This document shows positions 23,696 to 31,861 of a stretch of 64,000 bases of DNA, in pieces. A program made the translations under genes and the position numbers. Numbering within the stretch: position 1 is the first letter of the stretch; each line of letters opens with the position of its first letter. Source of the stretch: Sphingobium sp. OAS761 (GTDB taxonomy: Bacteria; Pseudomonadota; Alphaproteobacteria; Sphingomonadales; Sphingomonadaceae); NCBI RefSeq assembly GCF_024168485.1, contig NZ_JALJVY010000016.1, positions 1-64,000 of the forward strand, in the 5' to 3' direction. The notes below the pieces were generated by a model, which did no database searches, was not told where the DNA came from, and was given only the letters and a program-made list of their open reading frames with translations.

Positions 23696-24844
23696 ATGGC
23701 CGTTGCTGATGACGATACCGACGCTCTGACCGACGCCCATAGTCTGGAACAGGCGCTGCTGGGTTCCATCCTGGCGACCGTGCCCGACGCGCTGATCGTG
23801 ATCGACATGAACGGCCGGATCGTGTCGTTCAGCGCGGCCGCGCAGCATATGTTCCAATATGCCGAAGCGGATGTTCTGGGCGAGAATATCTCCATGCTGA
23901 TGCCCTCGCCGGATCGGGAGCGTCACGACGGCTATATCGGCCATTATCTGACCACCGGCGAAAAGCGCATCATCGGCATCGGCCGTCTGACCAGCGCGCG
24001 CCGGCGCGACGGGTCGGTCTTTCCCATCGAACTGGCGGTGGGGGAGGTCGCCGATCAGGGGCGAAGGCTGTTCACGGGCTTCATTCGCGACCTGACGGAG
24101 CGGCAGCAGACCGAACGCCGCGTCGCCGATCTCCAGACGGAGCTGGCGCATGCAGGGCGGGTGACAGCCATGGGCACGCTCGCCTCCGCGCTGGCGCATG
24201 AACTCAACCAGCCGTTGACCGCCATCGCCAATTATATGGAGGCCGGTCGCGATCTTCTGGCGGTCGAGGGGCCGGTCGATCGCGAGATGCTGGGAGAAGC
24301 GATGGCGGAAAGCGCGGCGCAGGCGCTGCGCGCGGGAGAGATCATCCGGTCGCTGCGGGAATTCATCAAGCGCGGCGAAACCCTGCGGCAGCCCGAACAT
24401 TTGCGCGGCCTGCTGGCAGAGGGCGCGGCGCTGGCATTCATCGGGATCGACAGCAGCGGCATCGACATGGATGTGAGCGTCGACAAGGGGGTCGGCAAGG
24501 TGCTGGTCAACCGGGTCCAGCTTCAGCAGGTCGTCATCAACCTCGTGCGGAACGCAGTCGAGGCGATGCATGCCCGTCCGGTCCGTATCCTGCGATTGTC
24601 GGCCGTGCCGACCGATGACGGCAAGGTGGAGGTCGTGGTGGCCGACAGCGGCCCTGGCCTTGACCCCGATATGTCGCGCACGCTGTTCACCCCATTTACG
24701 ACCACCAAATCGACCGGCATGGGCGTGGGCCTTTCCATCAGCCAGACGATTATCGAAGGCCATGGCGGTCGCATCTGGGCGACGCCCTCACAATGGGGCG
24801 GCGCGGCCTTTCACTTCACCCTGGATCGCGTGGACGAGGAATGA
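23696..24844 (+). CDS. fixL: FixL-type haem-PAS oxygen-sensing histidine kinase
   Basis: 382 residues. A PAS domain (about 20-140) has the haem-ligand histidine H77 in RERHDGYI. R97 in IIGIGR sits 20 residues later, matching H200 and R220 of Bradyrhizobium FixL. The FixL R206 position is H83 here. A kinase core follows: LAHELNQPLTAI (phospho-histidine), NLVRNAVEAM, DSGPGLD and GMGVGLSIS. No transmembrane segment is present, so it is a soluble kinase. Oxygen binding to haem should inhibit kinase activity. It overlaps fixJ by four bases (ATGA). Confidence 0.93.
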   Translation: MAVADDDTDALTDAHSLEQALLGSILATVPDALIVIDMNGRIVSFSAAAQHMFQYAEADVLGENISMLMPSPDRERHDGYIGHYLTTGEKRIIGIGRLTSARRRDGSVFPIELAVGEVADQGRRLFTGFIRDLTERQQTERRVADLQTELAHAGRVTAMGTLASALAHELNQPLTAIANYMEAGRDLLAVEGPVDREMLGEAMAESAAQALRAGEIIRSLREFIKRGETLRQPEHLRGLLAEGAALAFIGIDSSGIDMDVSVDKGVGKVLVNRVQLQQVVINLVRNAVEAMHARPVRILRLSAVPTDDGKVEVVVADSGPGLDPDMSRTLFTPFTTTKSTGMGVGLSISQTIIEGHGGRIWATPSQWGGAAFHFTLDRVDEE

Positions 24845-25452
24845 GCGAAGCCTATACCATCTATGTCGTGGACGATGACGAGGCGATCCGGCGGTCGCTG
24901 TCGTTCCTGCTCAAGACAAGCGGATTTGTTGTCCAGCCGTTCGAGGGCGGGCTCCCTTTCCTGAAAGTGGCGGGGAGACTGGCGTCCGGTTGCGTCCTGC
25001 TGGACGTGCGGATGCCCGATATGGACGGGCTGGAGGTGCAGCGTGAATTGCGGGCGCGGGGGGTCATGCTGCCCGTGATCATCATGACCGGCCATGGCGA
25101 TGTCGACATGGCGGTCGCGGCAATGAAGGCGGGGGCGAGCGACTTCATCGAAAAGCCGTTCGAAAAAGCTGCCCTGCTTGCCTGCATCGAGGCCGCGCGC
25201 AGACAGTCGGTCGCCGCGCGGGGCGCCGACGCGCGGGCGCAGGAGGCGCAGGCCCGGCTGAATGTCCTGACCGACCGCGAGCGCGACGTCCTGAACGGAC
25301 TGATCGACGGATTGCCCAACAAGACCATCGCCTATGACCTGGGGATCAGTCCGCGCACTGTCGAAATCCACCGCGCCAATCTGATGCAGAAGCTGGAAGT
25401 GCGCAGCCTGGCGGAAGCGCTGCGCATCGCCTTCCATGCCGGCGTGGAGTAG
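24841..25452 (+). CDS. fixJ: FixJ-family response regulator
   Basis: 203 residues: receiver with DDD at 11-13, phospho-acceptor D55 in LLDVRMPDMDG and a lysine in IEKPFEK, then a LuxR/GerE helix-turn-helix (LTDRERDVLNGLIDGLPNKTIAYDLG and later TVEIHR). It is the partner of FixL by overlap and family. Phosphorylated FixJ normally activates fixK/fnr-type genes, and an FNR-type gene lies directly downstream. Confidence 0.95.
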   Translation: MSEAYTIYVVDDDEAIRRSLSFLLKTSGFVVQPFEGGLPFLKVAGRLASGCVLLDVRMPDMDGLEVQRELRARGVMLPVIIMTGHGDVDMAVAAMKAGASDFIEKPFEKAALLACIEAARRQSVAARGADARAQEAQARLNVLTDRERDVLNGLIDGLPNKTIAYDLGISPRTVEIHRANLMQKLEVRSLAEALRIAFHAGVE

Positions 25453-25475
25453 GGGCTGGCGGCAAGGATCGGGTA

Positions 25476-25503
25476 GGGACATTTACGGATAGGTTCCTGT
25501 CCC
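25476..25503. promoter_or_regulatory. Inverted repeat in the fixJ-fnr gap
   Basis: GGGACA (25476-25481) and TGTCCC (25498-25503) flank 16 bases containing TTTACGGAT. It sits 21 bases before the FNR-type start. It could be a regulator site or hairpin; a FixJ site is possible but I do not see a firm consensus. Confidence 0.35.
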
Positions 25504-25524
25504 CGCCCGGGTCATGGATCGTGC

Positions 25525-26268
25525 ATGAACATGCAATTTGACATGGCGCAAAATGCCGCCCTTCCAACGATGGTCCGTCCCTGCGTCGGCCATAATTGCG
25601 AACGTTGCGATGTCCGGGACCGGGCGATCTGTGCCGATCTTTCGGCGTCCGACCGCGACGCGCTGAGCCGGATCGGTCGGCGCGTTTCGCTCAAGGCCGG
25701 GCAGACCGTCATGTGGGAAGGCGACGACAATATGGTTGTCGCCAACGTCGTGGAAGGCACCTTGAAGCTGGCGACCTCAACCGGCGACGGACGCGAGCAG
25801 ATTGTCGGCGTGGTCTATGCGTCCGACTTCATCGGCCGTCCTTTCGGCGCGCGCACGCCGCATAGCGTCACGGCGCTGACCGACGCACGGCTCTGCCTCT
25901 TTCCGCGCGGTGCCTTTGACGGATTCGCCCGCGATCATGCAGAATTGCAGCATCGCCTGCTCCAGCGCACGCTGGACGACCTCGACCGCACCCGCGCGTG
26001 GATGCTGCTGCTGGGCCGCAAGACGGCGCGCGAGAAGGTCGCGACCTTCCTGCTCGACATGGGACGGCGACTGCGCGCGGATAGAGACGGCGTCATCGAT
26101 CTGCCCCTGTCCCGTCAGCAGATCGCCGACATATTGGGGATCACCATCGAAACCGTGTCGCGGCAGATGACCGAACTCAAGCGCGGCGGGACGATCGACC
26201 TGATCGGGCGGCGCGGCGTGCGGCTGGTCGATATGGCCGAGCTGGAGGCTCTGGCCGAGGCGGGATAG
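25525..26268 (+). CDS. FNR-type (FnrN/FixK-like) oxygen-responsive regulator
   Basis: 247 residues: Crp/Fnr fold with a cAMP-type beta-roll and C-terminal winged helix ([28 protein letters not shown]). Cysteines C20, C25, C28 and C36 near the N-terminus and C124 centrally can supply the four ligands of an oxygen-labile [4Fe-4S] cluster, as in FNR. The recognition helix has ETVSR, the residues that read TTGA half-sites. It is downstream of fixLJ and upstream of the cbb3 oxidase operon, which has a matching box. Several in-frame ATGs exist near the start; 25525 is taken. Confidence 0.92.
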   Translation: MNMQFDMAQNAALPTMVRPCVGHNCERCDVRDRAICADLSASDRDALSRIGRRVSLKAGQTVMWEGDDNMVVANVVEGTLKLATSTGDGREQIVGVVYASDFIGRPFGARTPHSVTALTDARLCLFPRGAFDGFARDHAELQHRLLQRTLDDLDRTRAWMLLLGRKTAREKVATFLLDMGRRLRADRDGVIDLPLSRQQIADILGITIETVSRQMTELKRGGTIDLIGRRGVRLVDMAELEALAEAG

Positions 26269-26352
26269 ATCCGGGTGCCAGTCGCTCTCGTTGCCGACGG
26301 AGCAGCTGCCAACTGCCTACGCACTATCCCGTAAAGACCCCGAAGACGCCCT

Positions 26353-26366
26353 TTGACAGAGGTCAA
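26353..26366. promoter_or_regulatory. FNR/FixK box upstream of ccoN
   Basis: TTGACAGAGGTCAA is a TTGAC-N4-GTCAA dyad with both half-sites perfectly symmetric. It fits the TTGA-N6-TCAA core bound by FNR/FixK proteins. It lies 58 bases before the ccoN ATG, a position suited to activation, and the FNR-type regulator is encoded directly upstream. Confidence 0.85.
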
Positions 26367-26423
26367 TGCATGGGGGCGGCGCCTGGAGGAAGGCGGCGCG
26401 AGAAGCTTTCACGGGGAATGACC

Positions 26424-28079
26424 ATGGAACAACTGGTGATGAAGACGGGCGGCTGGTTCGCGCTCGCGCTCGCCGCCTTCGCTGCGGCGGTCGCTGCGGC
26501 GGACAGCGGCTTTGCCGTCCATATGGGGATCATATGCGCGGCGGCGCTGCTGGTTGCGGTCGTGACCATGCGCCACGCTGACTATGCGGCGCTGACCCGC
26601 GGGCTGCTGAAAATGCCGGAGCCGGGCCGTTATTATGACGACGTGATCCGCTGGGGCGTGATCGCGACGGTATTCTGGGGTCTCGCAGGCTTTCTGGCTG
26701 GGCTTTACATCGCGCTCCAGCTGGCCTTCCCGGCGCTGAATCTGGGCATCGAATATACCAGTTTCGGGCGGTTGCGGCCGTTGCATACATCGGCGGTCAT
26801 CTTCGCCTTTGGCGGCAACGCGCTGATCGCCACCAGTTTCTATGTGGTGCAGCGCACCTGCCGCGCGCGGCTGTTCGCGCCCAAGCTCGCCGACTTCGTT
26901 TTCTGGGGCTATCAGTTGTTCATCGTGCTGGCTGCGACCGGCTATCTGATGGGCATCACCGAGGGCAAGGAATATGCCGAGCCCGAATGGTATGTCGACC
27001 TGTGGCTGACGATCGTGTGGGTCTGCTACCTGATCGTGTTCGGCGGCACGATCGTCAAACGCAGCGAGCCGCACATCTACGTTGCCAACTGGTTCTATCT
27101 CAGCTTCATCCTGACGATCGCGATGCTGCACATCGTCAATAACCTGTCCATGCCGGTCAGCCTGCTGGGCTCCAAGAGCTACAGCGCATTCGCCGGCGTG
27201 CAGGACGCGCTGACCCAGTGGTGGTACGGCCATAATGCCGTGGGCTTCTTCCTGACCGCCGGCTTCCTGGCCATGATGTATTATTTCGTGCCCAAGCAGG
27301 CGCAGCGGCCGGTCTACAGCTATCGCCTGTCGATCATCCATTTCTGGTCGCTGATCTTCCTCTACATCTGGGCGGGTCCGCACCATCTGCACTACACCGC
27401 TCTGCCCGACTGGGCGCAGACGCTGGGCATGGTCTTTTCGATCATGCTGTGGATGCCGAGCTGGGGCGGGATGATCAACGGCCTGATGACGCTCAACGGC
27501 GCCTGGGACAAGATCCGCACCGATCCGATCATCCGCATGATGGTGATGGCGCTCGCCTTCTACGGCATGTCCACGTTCGAAGGGCCGATGATGTCCGTCA
27601 AGGCGGTCAACAGCCTTTCGCACTATACCGACTGGACCATCGGCCATGTCCATTCCGGCGCGCTGGGCTGGAATGGCATGATCACCTTCGCCTGCCTTTA
27701 TTATCTGGCGCCGCGCCTGTGGCAGCGCGAACGGCTCTATTCGCTTCGGCTGGTGAACTGGCACTTCTGGCTCGCGACGGTGGGCATCGTTCTTTACGCG
27801 GCATCCATGTGGGTGTCGGGCATCATGGAAGGCCTGATGTGGCGGGAATATGGGGCCGACGGTTACCTGGTCTACGCCTTTTCCGAAGTCGTGAGCGCCA
27901 AGCTGCCCATGTACCTGATCCGCGCCACGGGGGGCCTGCTCTATCTTTCGGGCGCGATCATCATGGCCTGGAACATCGGCAGGACCATCGCCGGCAGCCC
28001 GCTGCGCAACGAGCAGCCGATGCACGATGCCGCCTACGATCCCGCCGCCGACCGGCCCCTCATCGCCCAGCCAGCCTAA
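26424..28079 (+). CDS. ccoN: cbb3-type cytochrome c oxidase subunit I
   Basis: 551 residues, about 12-14 transmembrane helices. Haem/CuB ligands are visible as histidines in [18 protein letters not shown] (start of the CuB site), PHHLHY and the [10 protein letters not shown] segment. This is the catalytic subunit that reduces O2 to water with high affinity and pumps protons in the inner membrane. The start at 26424 is chosen because GGGGA is 6 bases upstream; 26418 is the alternative. It heads the ccoNOQP operon. Confidence 0.97.
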   Translation: MEQLVMKTGGWFALALAAFAAAVAAADSGFAVHMGIICAAALLVAVVTMRHADYAALTRGLLKMPEPGRYYDDVIRWGVIATVFWGLAGFLAGLYIALQLAFPALNLGIEYTSFGRLRPLHTSAVIFAFGGNALIATSFYVVQRTCRARLFAPKLADFVFWGYQLFIVLAATGYLMGITEGKEYAEPEWYVDLWLTIVWVCYLIVFGGTIVKRSEPHIYVANWFYLSFILTIAMLHIVNNLSMPVSLLGSKSYSAFAGVQDALTQWWYGHNAVGFFLTAGFLAMMYYFVPKQAQRPVYSYRLSIIHFWSLIFLYIWAGPHHLHYTALPDWAQTLGMVFSIMLWMPSWGGMINGLMTLNGAWDKIRTDPIIRMMVMALAFYGMSTFEGPMMSVKAVNSLSHYTDWTIGHVHSGALGWNGMITFACLYYLAPRLWQRERLYSLRLVNWHFWLATVGIVLYAASMWVSGIMEGLMWREYGADGYLVYAFSEVVSAKLPMYLIRATGGLLYLSGAIIMAWNIGRTIAGSPLRNEQPMHDAAYDPAADRPLIAQPA

Positions 28080-28093
28080 GGGAGACCCAAGAC

Positions 28094-28828
28094 ATGGCTT
28101 CCAAATATTTCGACCATGGCAAGCTGGAGCGGAACGTTTCGCTGCTTGGTATTGCCGCGCTGATCACCGTTGCGATCGGCGGCATTGTGGAAATCGCGCC
28201 CCTCTTCTGGATCGACAACACCATCGAGAAGGTGGAAGGGGTGCGGCCCTACACGCCGCTGGAGCTGGCGGGGCGCAACATCTACATCCGCGAAGGCTGC
28301 TACAACTGCCACAGCCAGATGATCCGCCCTTTCCGGGATGAGGTCGAGCGCTATGGCCATTACAGCCTGGCGGCCGAGAGCATGTACGACCATCCGTTTC
28401 AATGGGGGTCCAAGCGGACCGGGCCGGACCTGGCGCGCGTGGGCGGCCGCTATTCGGACGAATGGCACGTCCAGCATCTGAAGGACCCGCGCGCCGTGGT
28501 GCCCGAGTCCATCATGCCGACCTATCCCTTCCTGGCCGAACGGCCGCTCAAGGCGGGCGACATGACGATGGACCTTGCCGCGCTGACGCGGGTGGGCGTG
28601 CCCTACAGCAAGGAAGACGTCGACAAGGCGAATGAGGATTTGCATGCGCAGGCCGATCCGACCGCGGACACCACCGACCTGCTCAAGCGCTACCCCAAGG
28701 CGCAGGTGCGCGACTTCGACGGCGATCCCGACATGCTGACGGAGATGGATGCGCTTGTCGCCTATCTCCAGATGCTGGGCACGCTGGTCGACGTCAACGC
28801 CGCCGCCCCGCAGGAGACGCCGCAATGA
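28094..28828 (+). CDS. ccoO: cbb3-type cytochrome c oxidase subunit II (mono-haem)
   Basis: 244 residues. One N-terminal transmembrane anchor (about 15-38) is followed by a periplasmic domain with a single haem c site CYNCH, axial methionine candidates and the conserved [17 protein letters not shown] segment. It passes electrons toward CcoN. GGGAGACCC lies upstream, 14 bases after ccoN ends. Its stop overlaps the ccoQ start (ATGA). Confidence 0.97.
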   Translation: MASKYFDHGKLERNVSLLGIAALITVAIGGIVEIAPLFWIDNTIEKVEGVRPYTPLELAGRNIYIREGCYNCHSQMIRPFRDEVERYGHYSLAAESMYDHPFQWGSKRTGPDLARVGGRYSDEWHVQHLKDPRAVVPESIMPTYPFLAERPLKAGDMTMDLAALTRVGVPYSKEDVDKANEDLHAQADPTADTTDLLKRYPKAQVRDFDGDPDMLTEMDALVAYLQMLGTLVDVNAAAPQETPQ

Positions 28829-29001
28829 GCTACGATGCGCTGCGCCATTTCGCCGATAGCTGGGGGCTGGTCTTCATGGGCCTGTCCTATGTGTTGCTGA
28901 TCGGCTGGCATTTCCTGCCGCATGGCGGCCGCAGCAGCATGCGCGCCGCCACGATGATCTTCGACCGCGATACTGAAGAGACGGAGGCCGACCATGGCTG
29001 A
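28825..29001 (+). CDS. ccoQ: cbb3 oxidase small subunit CcoQ
   Basis: 58 residues with one transmembrane helix (about 13-31), beginning [13 protein letters not shown] and ending in an acidic tail. It overlaps ccoO by four bases and ccoP by eight. Size, single helix and position between ccoO and ccoP are those of CcoQ, which stabilises the oxidase complex. Confidence 0.9.
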   Translation: MSYDALRHFADSWGLVFMGLSYVLLIGWHFLPHGGRSSMRAATMIFDRDTEETEADHG

Positions 29002-29929
29002 CGACGAAACCCCCAAGATCGACGCCGCCACCGGCACCCAGTATAAGGGCCATGAATGGGACGGCATCCGGGAACTGGACACGCCGCTGCCGCGCTGGTG
29101 GCTTTGGACCTTCTACGCCACGATCGTTTTCGCGATCGGCTATTGCCTGGCCTATCCGGCCTTGCCGATGCTGCACGACTATACGCGCGGGATGCTCGGC
29201 TGGTCGAGCCGCGGCGCGCTGGAGAAGGAACTGGCCGCGCGCGAGGTGCAGATGGCACCGTTGCGCCAGGCGATCGCGGCGACCGACATCGGGAAGCTGG
29301 CGGGACAGCCACGACTGATGCAGGCGGCGGTCGAGGGCGGGCGCGCGGCGTTCAAGGTTCATTGCGTGCAATGCCATGGATCGGGCGCGGCGGGATCGCG
29401 GGGCTATCCCAACCTGAATGACGACGACTGGCTGTGGGGCGGCGACCTCACGAGCATCGAAACGACGATCACCGACGGCATCCGCAACCCCGACCATGCG
29501 AAAACGCGCCAGTCGATGATGCCCGCCTTCGGTCGCGACCAGTTGCTTACCGCCGCGCAGGTCAGCGACGTGGTCGCCCATATCCGCGTCATCAGTGGGC
29601 AGGATGTGGCCAATGCGGCATCGCAGCGCGGCGCGCAAATCTTCGCCGACAATTGCGCGGTGTGCCATGGTCCGGCAGGCAAGGGCAGCCGTCAGGTCGG
29701 CGCGCCCAACCTGACCGACGGGATCTGGCTCTATGGCGGCGACGCTGACACGATACGCCAGACCGTATGGAACAGCCGGCAGGGCGTGATGCCGCGCTGG
29801 AACGACAAGCTCGACACGGCGACGATCCGGATGCTGGCGGCCTATGTCCACAGCCTGGGCGGCGGCGAGGCCGCGCCGGTGGATGCACAAGCCGCCCCGG
29901 CGGGCAACGCCGCTGCGCCCCAACCCTGA
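28994..29929 (+). CDS. ccoP: cbb3-type cytochrome c oxidase subunit III (di-haem)
   Basis: 311 residues. An N-terminal cytoplasmic segment with the conserved HEWDGIRELDTPLPRWW precedes one transmembrane helix (about 38-58). Two cytochrome c domains follow with CVQCH (about residue 123) and CAVCH (about 222). It accepts electrons from soluble or membrane cytochromes and passes them to CcoO. The alanine/proline-rich C-terminus is unremarkable. Confidence 0.97.
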   Translation: MADDETPKIDAATGTQYKGHEWDGIRELDTPLPRWWLWTFYATIVFAIGYCLAYPALPMLHDYTRGMLGWSSRGALEKELAAREVQMAPLRQAIAATDIGKLAGQPRLMQAAVEGGRAAFKVHCVQCHGSGAAGSRGYPNLNDDDWLWGGDLTSIETTITDGIRNPDHAKTRQSMMPAFGRDQLLTAAQVSDVVAHIRVISGQDVANAASQRGAQIFADNCAVCHGPAGKGSRQVGAPNLTDGIWLYGGDADTIRQTVWNSRQGVMPRWNDKLDTATIRMLAAYVHSLGGGEAAPVDAQAAPAGNAAAPQP

Positions 29930-29948
29930 GCCGAACGGAGGAAGGACC

Positions 29949-31391
29949 ATGCTGGTGCCGGCCGGATCGGGCGATCTCTACGAGAAACGCAAGGGCGTCT
30001 ACCCCAAGGCAGTCGACGGTTTCTACCGGCGCCTGAAATGGGCGATCATGGCGGCAACGCTGGTGATTTACTGGGGCACGCCGTGGATTCGTTGGGATCG
30101 CGGCCCCTATGCGCCAGACCAGGCGGTGCTCGTCGATCTGGCGCATCGGCGCTTCTACATGTTCGCGATCGAGATTTGGCCGCATGAATTCTATTATGTG
30201 GCCGGCTTGCTGATCATGGCGGGGATAGGCCTGTTCCTGGTCACGTCCGCGGTCGGGCGCGCATGGTGCGGCTATGCCTGTCCGCAGACGGTGTGGACCG
30301 ACCTGTTCCAGCATGTCGAGCGTTTCATCGACGGGGATCGCAATGCGCAGATACGGCTGGCCAATGCGCCGTGGAGCGCGGACAAGCTGGCGCGGCGGCT
30401 GGTCAAATGGCAGGTCTGGCTTCTCATCTCCTTTCTGACCGGCGGCGCTTGGATTTTCTATTTCGCCGACGCGCCGACGCTTCAACGCGCTTTCTGGACG
30501 GGCACGGCCGCACCGGTCGCCTACGCAGCCACGGGTGTCCTTACGGCCACGACATTCGTGCTGGGCGGATTCATGCGCGAACAGGTATGCATCTACATGT
30601 GCCCCTGGCCGCGCATCCAGACGGCGATGCTGGACGAGAAATCGCTGGTCGTCACCTACAGGAACTGGCGCGGGGAAAAGCGCGGCAGCGTCAAGAAGGC
30701 GGCGGCCCATCCAGGCGAGTTCGGCGACTGCATAGATTGCGACCAGTGCGTCGCCGTGTGTCCAACGGGCATCGACATCCGCAACGGTCCGCAGATCGGC
30801 TGCATCACCTGCGCCCTGTGCATCGACGCGTGCGACAAGGTGATGGAGCAGGTCGGCCGTCCGCGCGGGCTGATTGACTATTGCACCGAGGATGACGCGA
30901 ACCGCGAGCGGCAGGGCGGGGTGCCCCGGCCGATCCTTCAATCGCTGCTGCGCCCGCGCACCATTGGCTACCTGTGCGTATGGACCGGTATCGGCCTTGC
31001 CATGCTGTTCGCGCTGGGCGCGCGCACCCGCGTCGATATCAGCGCGCAACAGGACCGCAACCCGATTTTCGTGCGCCTGTCCGATGGCGCGATCCGCAAT
31101 GCCTACACAGTGAAGTTACGCAACATGGAAGCGCGGCCCCGGCCGATGGAAGTGCGGGTGGACGGGTTGCAGGGTGCAGTGTTGTGGACCGACGCCATGG
31201 CGCGCGACCAGGCGATGCCCGTCATCGCCGCCATGGTCCCGGCCGACAGCGTCGCCAGGCTGCGCATCTTCGTCGCCGCCCCGGCCCAGGCCCCGGGCGC
31301 GGCGCGGCAGGATTTCCGCTTCACCGTACGCGCCACCGACCGCGAAGGCGGCCATGACGCCGAACCCGCCCGTTTCGAAAGGCCCCAATGA
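29949..31391 (+). CDS. ccoG: CcoG/RdxA-type membrane iron-sulfur protein (cbb3 copper assembly)
   Basis: 480 residues. About five transmembrane helices surround two cysteine-rich sites: CGYACPQTVW in the membrane region and a ferredoxin-like pair CIDCDQCVAVCP and CITCALCIDAC near residues 260-300. A C-terminal Ig-like periplasmic domain follows. CcoG reduces Cu2+ to Cu+ for CuB insertion into the oxidase. GAGGAAGGA precedes the ATG. It overlaps ccoH by four bases. Confidence 0.95.
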   Translation: MLVPAGSGDLYEKRKGVYPKAVDGFYRRLKWAIMAATLVIYWGTPWIRWDRGPYAPDQAVLVDLAHRRFYMFAIEIWPHEFYYVAGLLIMAGIGLFLVTSAVGRAWCGYACPQTVWTDLFQHVERFIDGDRNAQIRLANAPWSADKLARRLVKWQVWLLISFLTGGAWIFYFADAPTLQRAFWTGTAAPVAYAATGVLTATTFVLGGFMREQVCIYMCPWPRIQTAMLDEKSLVVTYRNWRGEKRGSVKKAAAHPGEFGDCIDCDQCVAVCPTGIDIRNGPQIGCITCALCIDACDKVMEQVGRPRGLIDYCTEDDANRERQGGVPRPILQSLLRPRTIGYLCVWTGIGLAMLFALGARTRVDISAQQDRNPIFVRLSDGAIRNAYTVKLRNMEARPRPMEVRVDGLQGAVLWTDAMARDQAMPVIAAMVPADSVARLRIFVAAPAQAPGAARQDFRFTVRATDREGGHDAEPARFERPQ

Positions 31392-31861
31392 TGCGTAACC
31401 CCGGCATCCGACGCTTCACCGGCTGGCACATGACCGGCATATTGGTCGCCTTCTTCGCGGTGGTGATCGCGGTCAATTTGCTGATGGCGACAATCGCTGT
31501 CCGGTCCTTCGGCGGAACCGTGGTCGACAACAGCTATGTCGCCAGTCAGAAATTCAACGGCTGGCTGGAGCATGCGCGGGCGCAGGAACGGCTGGGCTGG
31601 CGGGACAAGGTGGACCGGAGCGGCGGCGATCATGTGGACGTGACGCTGACGGGACCGGACGGGGCAGCTTTGCGCGGCGCGCGGATCGCTGGGCTGGCGC
31701 AGCATCCGCTGGGGCGCGCCGCCGACATTGCGCTGGATTTCAGCGAAGTGGCGCCGGGCCACTATCAAAGTGACCGGGTGGTGCCCGCAGGCCGCTGGCG
31801 GATCGCGTTGACGGTCCGCCGGGGCAAGGCCGAGCAGCGGCTGTTGCGGGCGCTGGACTGA
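31388..31861 (+). CDS. ccoH: CcoH/FixH assembly protein
   Basis: 157 residues. One N-terminal transmembrane helix (about 15-36) is followed by a periplasmic FixH-type domain with the conserved SYVASQKFN segment and a terminal strand pair. It is needed for late cbb3 assembly and works with CcoI. It overlaps ccoG at its start, and its stop shares a base with the ccoI ATG (TGATG). Confidence 0.92.
   Translation: MMRNPGIRRFTGWHMTGILVAFFAVVIAVNLLMATIAVRSFGGTVVDNSYVASQKFNGWLEHARAQERLGWRDKVDRSGGDHVDVTLTGPDGAALRGARIAGLAQHPLGRAADIALDFSEVAPGHYQSDRVVPAGRWRIALTVRRGKAEQRLLRALD

Noticed and set aside
25539..25552. TTGACATGGCGCAA near the FNR gene start as an autoregulatory FNR box
   Set aside because: One half-site is mismatched (GCAA instead of TCAA) and it lies within the coding sequence.
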